Shown in pieces: positions 28,121 to 28,636 of a stretch of DNA of 28,636 bases. The notes below the pieces were generated by a model that saw nothing but the letters and a program-made list of their open reading frames with translations, ran no database searches and was not told the DNA's origin. The stretch lies in NCBI GenBank assembly GCA_007375925.1, contig VMFH01000001.1:1-28636 (forward strand). The letters are read 5' to 3'. The translations under genes were made by a program, and so were the position numbers. The stretch comes from Parcubacteria group bacterium Gr01-1014_72 (GTDB taxonomy: Bacteria > Patescibacteriota > Minisyncoccia > Phycocordibacterales > VMFH01). Every line of letters starts with the position of its first letter. Positions within the stretch are counted from its first letter, which is position 1.

Positions 28121-28145
28121 ACATGTCCTTTATAGGGAGTACAAT
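28118..28145 (+). promoter_or_regulatory. Divergent promoter, right (TTTACA-16-TACAAT)
   Basis: TTTACA (28118-28123) and TACAAT (28140-28145) are 16 bases apart. It would start a plus-strand transcript near 28152. Both divergent promoters have the same -10, TACAAT. Confidence 0.55.
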
Positions 28146-28151
28146 AATTCC

Positions 28152-28381
28152 GGGCCTGATTTTTGTGCAGTGATGCATGAATTCTTGGGCAACCAGGTCT
28201 TTAATTTTTTTTCGGGGTCACTCCTCATTTGATCGGTACGGTCTGTCCTTGAATTCGTTCCTAACTTTTCGCACTTTTTCGGACGTAATTTCTCGGGCCT
28301 CTCGTCGCCGATCCACCTCCTTTCCAAACCGCCGTTTGCACAGCACTCTCCCACTCGCTGTTCTCCACGGCGGTTTTTTTA
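28152..28381 (+). ncRNA. Candidate small RNA with anti-Shine-Dalgarno motif
   Basis: A promoter at 28118-28145 and a terminator at 28326-28381 define a transcript of about 230 bases. I see no ORF with an SD in it; the longest frame overruns the terminator. Bases 28314-28323 read CACCTCCTTT within GATCCACCTCCTTTCC, almost the same as the 3' end of bacterial 16S rRNA (GATCACCTCCTTTC). This could pair with SD sequences such as AAAGGAGG. The RNA is predicted only from signals. Confidence 0.35.
28326..28381 (+). terminator. Intrinsic terminator with long loop
   Basis: AACCGCCGT (28327-28335) pairs with ACGGCGGTT (28367-28375), which runs into TTTTTTT. The loop of about 31 bases contains a small CAGC/GCTG stem. 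Confidence 0.75.
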
Positions 28382-28423
28382 TTATCCGCCCGCAGAATAC
28401 CCAACTTATTGCGGTGCGGTTGT

Positions 28424-28636
28424 TCACTCCACGAAGTATTTTCCGCGAATTTCCTTGATACTTTCCTGTTCAATCTGTTCACGCTTTTGTTTTCCGGCGT
28501 CCCCGAGTCTCTTTAGTTCCTCCTCTCCCAGAGCGGCAAGTTCTCTCGCCCTTTGTTCAAGGTATTCAGGGGTGTTTCTTGACGGCTCATCAAGCATTTC
28601 CTCAAGGAGAGCGTTCAAAATATGGCCTATTTTCGG
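28424..28636 (-). CDS. cca: CCA tRNA nucleotidyltransferase, C-terminal end (5' part outside window)
   Basis: The open frame enters from the right edge and ends at 28424, giving 71 residues. IGHILNALLEEMLDEPSRNT followed by PEYLEQRARELAALG resembles the end of CCA-adding enzymes, where IGxxLxxLLExVLxxPxxNT closes the tRNA-binding tail. It is extended by a charged helix (EEELKRLGDAGKQKREQIEQ) that I recall in Patescibacterial versions. The enzyme adds or repairs the 3' CCA of tRNAs. The catalytic head domain would lie beyond the window. The assignment rests on the C-terminal pattern only. Confidence 0.6.
   Translation of the reverse strand, partial: PKIGHILNALLEEMLDEPSRNTPEYLEQRARELAALGEEELKRLGDAGKQKREQIEQESIKEIRGKYFVE

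Noticed and set aside
28130..28354. 74-residue minus-strand frame with AAAGGAGGTG inside
   Set aside because: The perfect SD-like string is not followed by a start codon at proper distance, and the frame crosses the plus promoter; I read the plus-strand anti-SD instead.
28177..28458. 93-residue plus-strand frame
   Set aside because: No SD, and it runs through the terminator at 28326-28381 into the antisense of cca.

Overview
The window looks like chromosomal DNA of a Candidate Phyla Radiation bacterium, most likely a Parcubacteria-type Patescibacterium. This is an inference from gene content. It carries a PrgI/VirB4/VirB6-like secretion locus of the kind common in these genomes, a GxxExxY nuclease-like ORF embedded in ATTCGTA-type repeats, a DksA-like protein with an eroded zinc finger, small thrombospondin-type-3 lipoprotein-like genes, and a CCA-adding enzyme with a charged C-terminal tail. 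Most genes lie on the minus strand.

Region 1 (1-13100) is a type IV secretion-like locus, read right to left. It holds two related calcium-binding (TSP3) membrane proteins, one cut by an in-frame amber codon; a large secreted protein with an F5/8 type C (discoidin) domain; a VirB6/TrbL-like polytopic protein; a proline-rich protein; PrgI; a GxxExxY protein; a TraC/VirB4-N-like protein; and the start of VirB4, cut by the window edge. A plus-strand gene for a secreted protein of unknown function, with its own promoter, hairpin leader, Shine-Dalgarno (SD) sequence and terminator, sits between the TSP3 genes.

Region 2 (13100-21800) has a small secreted protein, rsmA (bracketed by two related 30-32 bp palindromes, with a duplicated rsmA 3' remnant behind it), a UvrD/PcrA helicase, a LysM-M23 cell-wall hydrolase, comM, a DksA/TraR-like protein, a 71-residue orphan and a single-pass membrane protein.

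Region 3 (21800-28636) has pnp, then about 720 bp with no convincing protein gene but with tRNA-like and strongly folded sequence and three stacked plus-strand terminators. It continues with a Phd/RelE-type toxin-antitoxin pair, two adjacent HAD-family genes on the plus strand, a NYN-domain nuclease, rpsO, a previously untracked 59-residue ORF, a perfect 21-bp-arm palindrome containing two facing DnaA boxes between divergent promoters, a possible small RNA with an anti-Shine-Dalgarno motif, and the 3' end of cca.

Two gene-expression styles are visible. Several minus- and plus-strand genes have a -10 box 6-9 bases before the start codon (near-leaderless). A set of mostly plus-strand single-gene units instead has consensus promoters, A/C-rich or hairpin leaders, strong SD sequences and intrinsic terminators. 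Several families of short palindromes and A/T-rich repeats recur between and inside genes.
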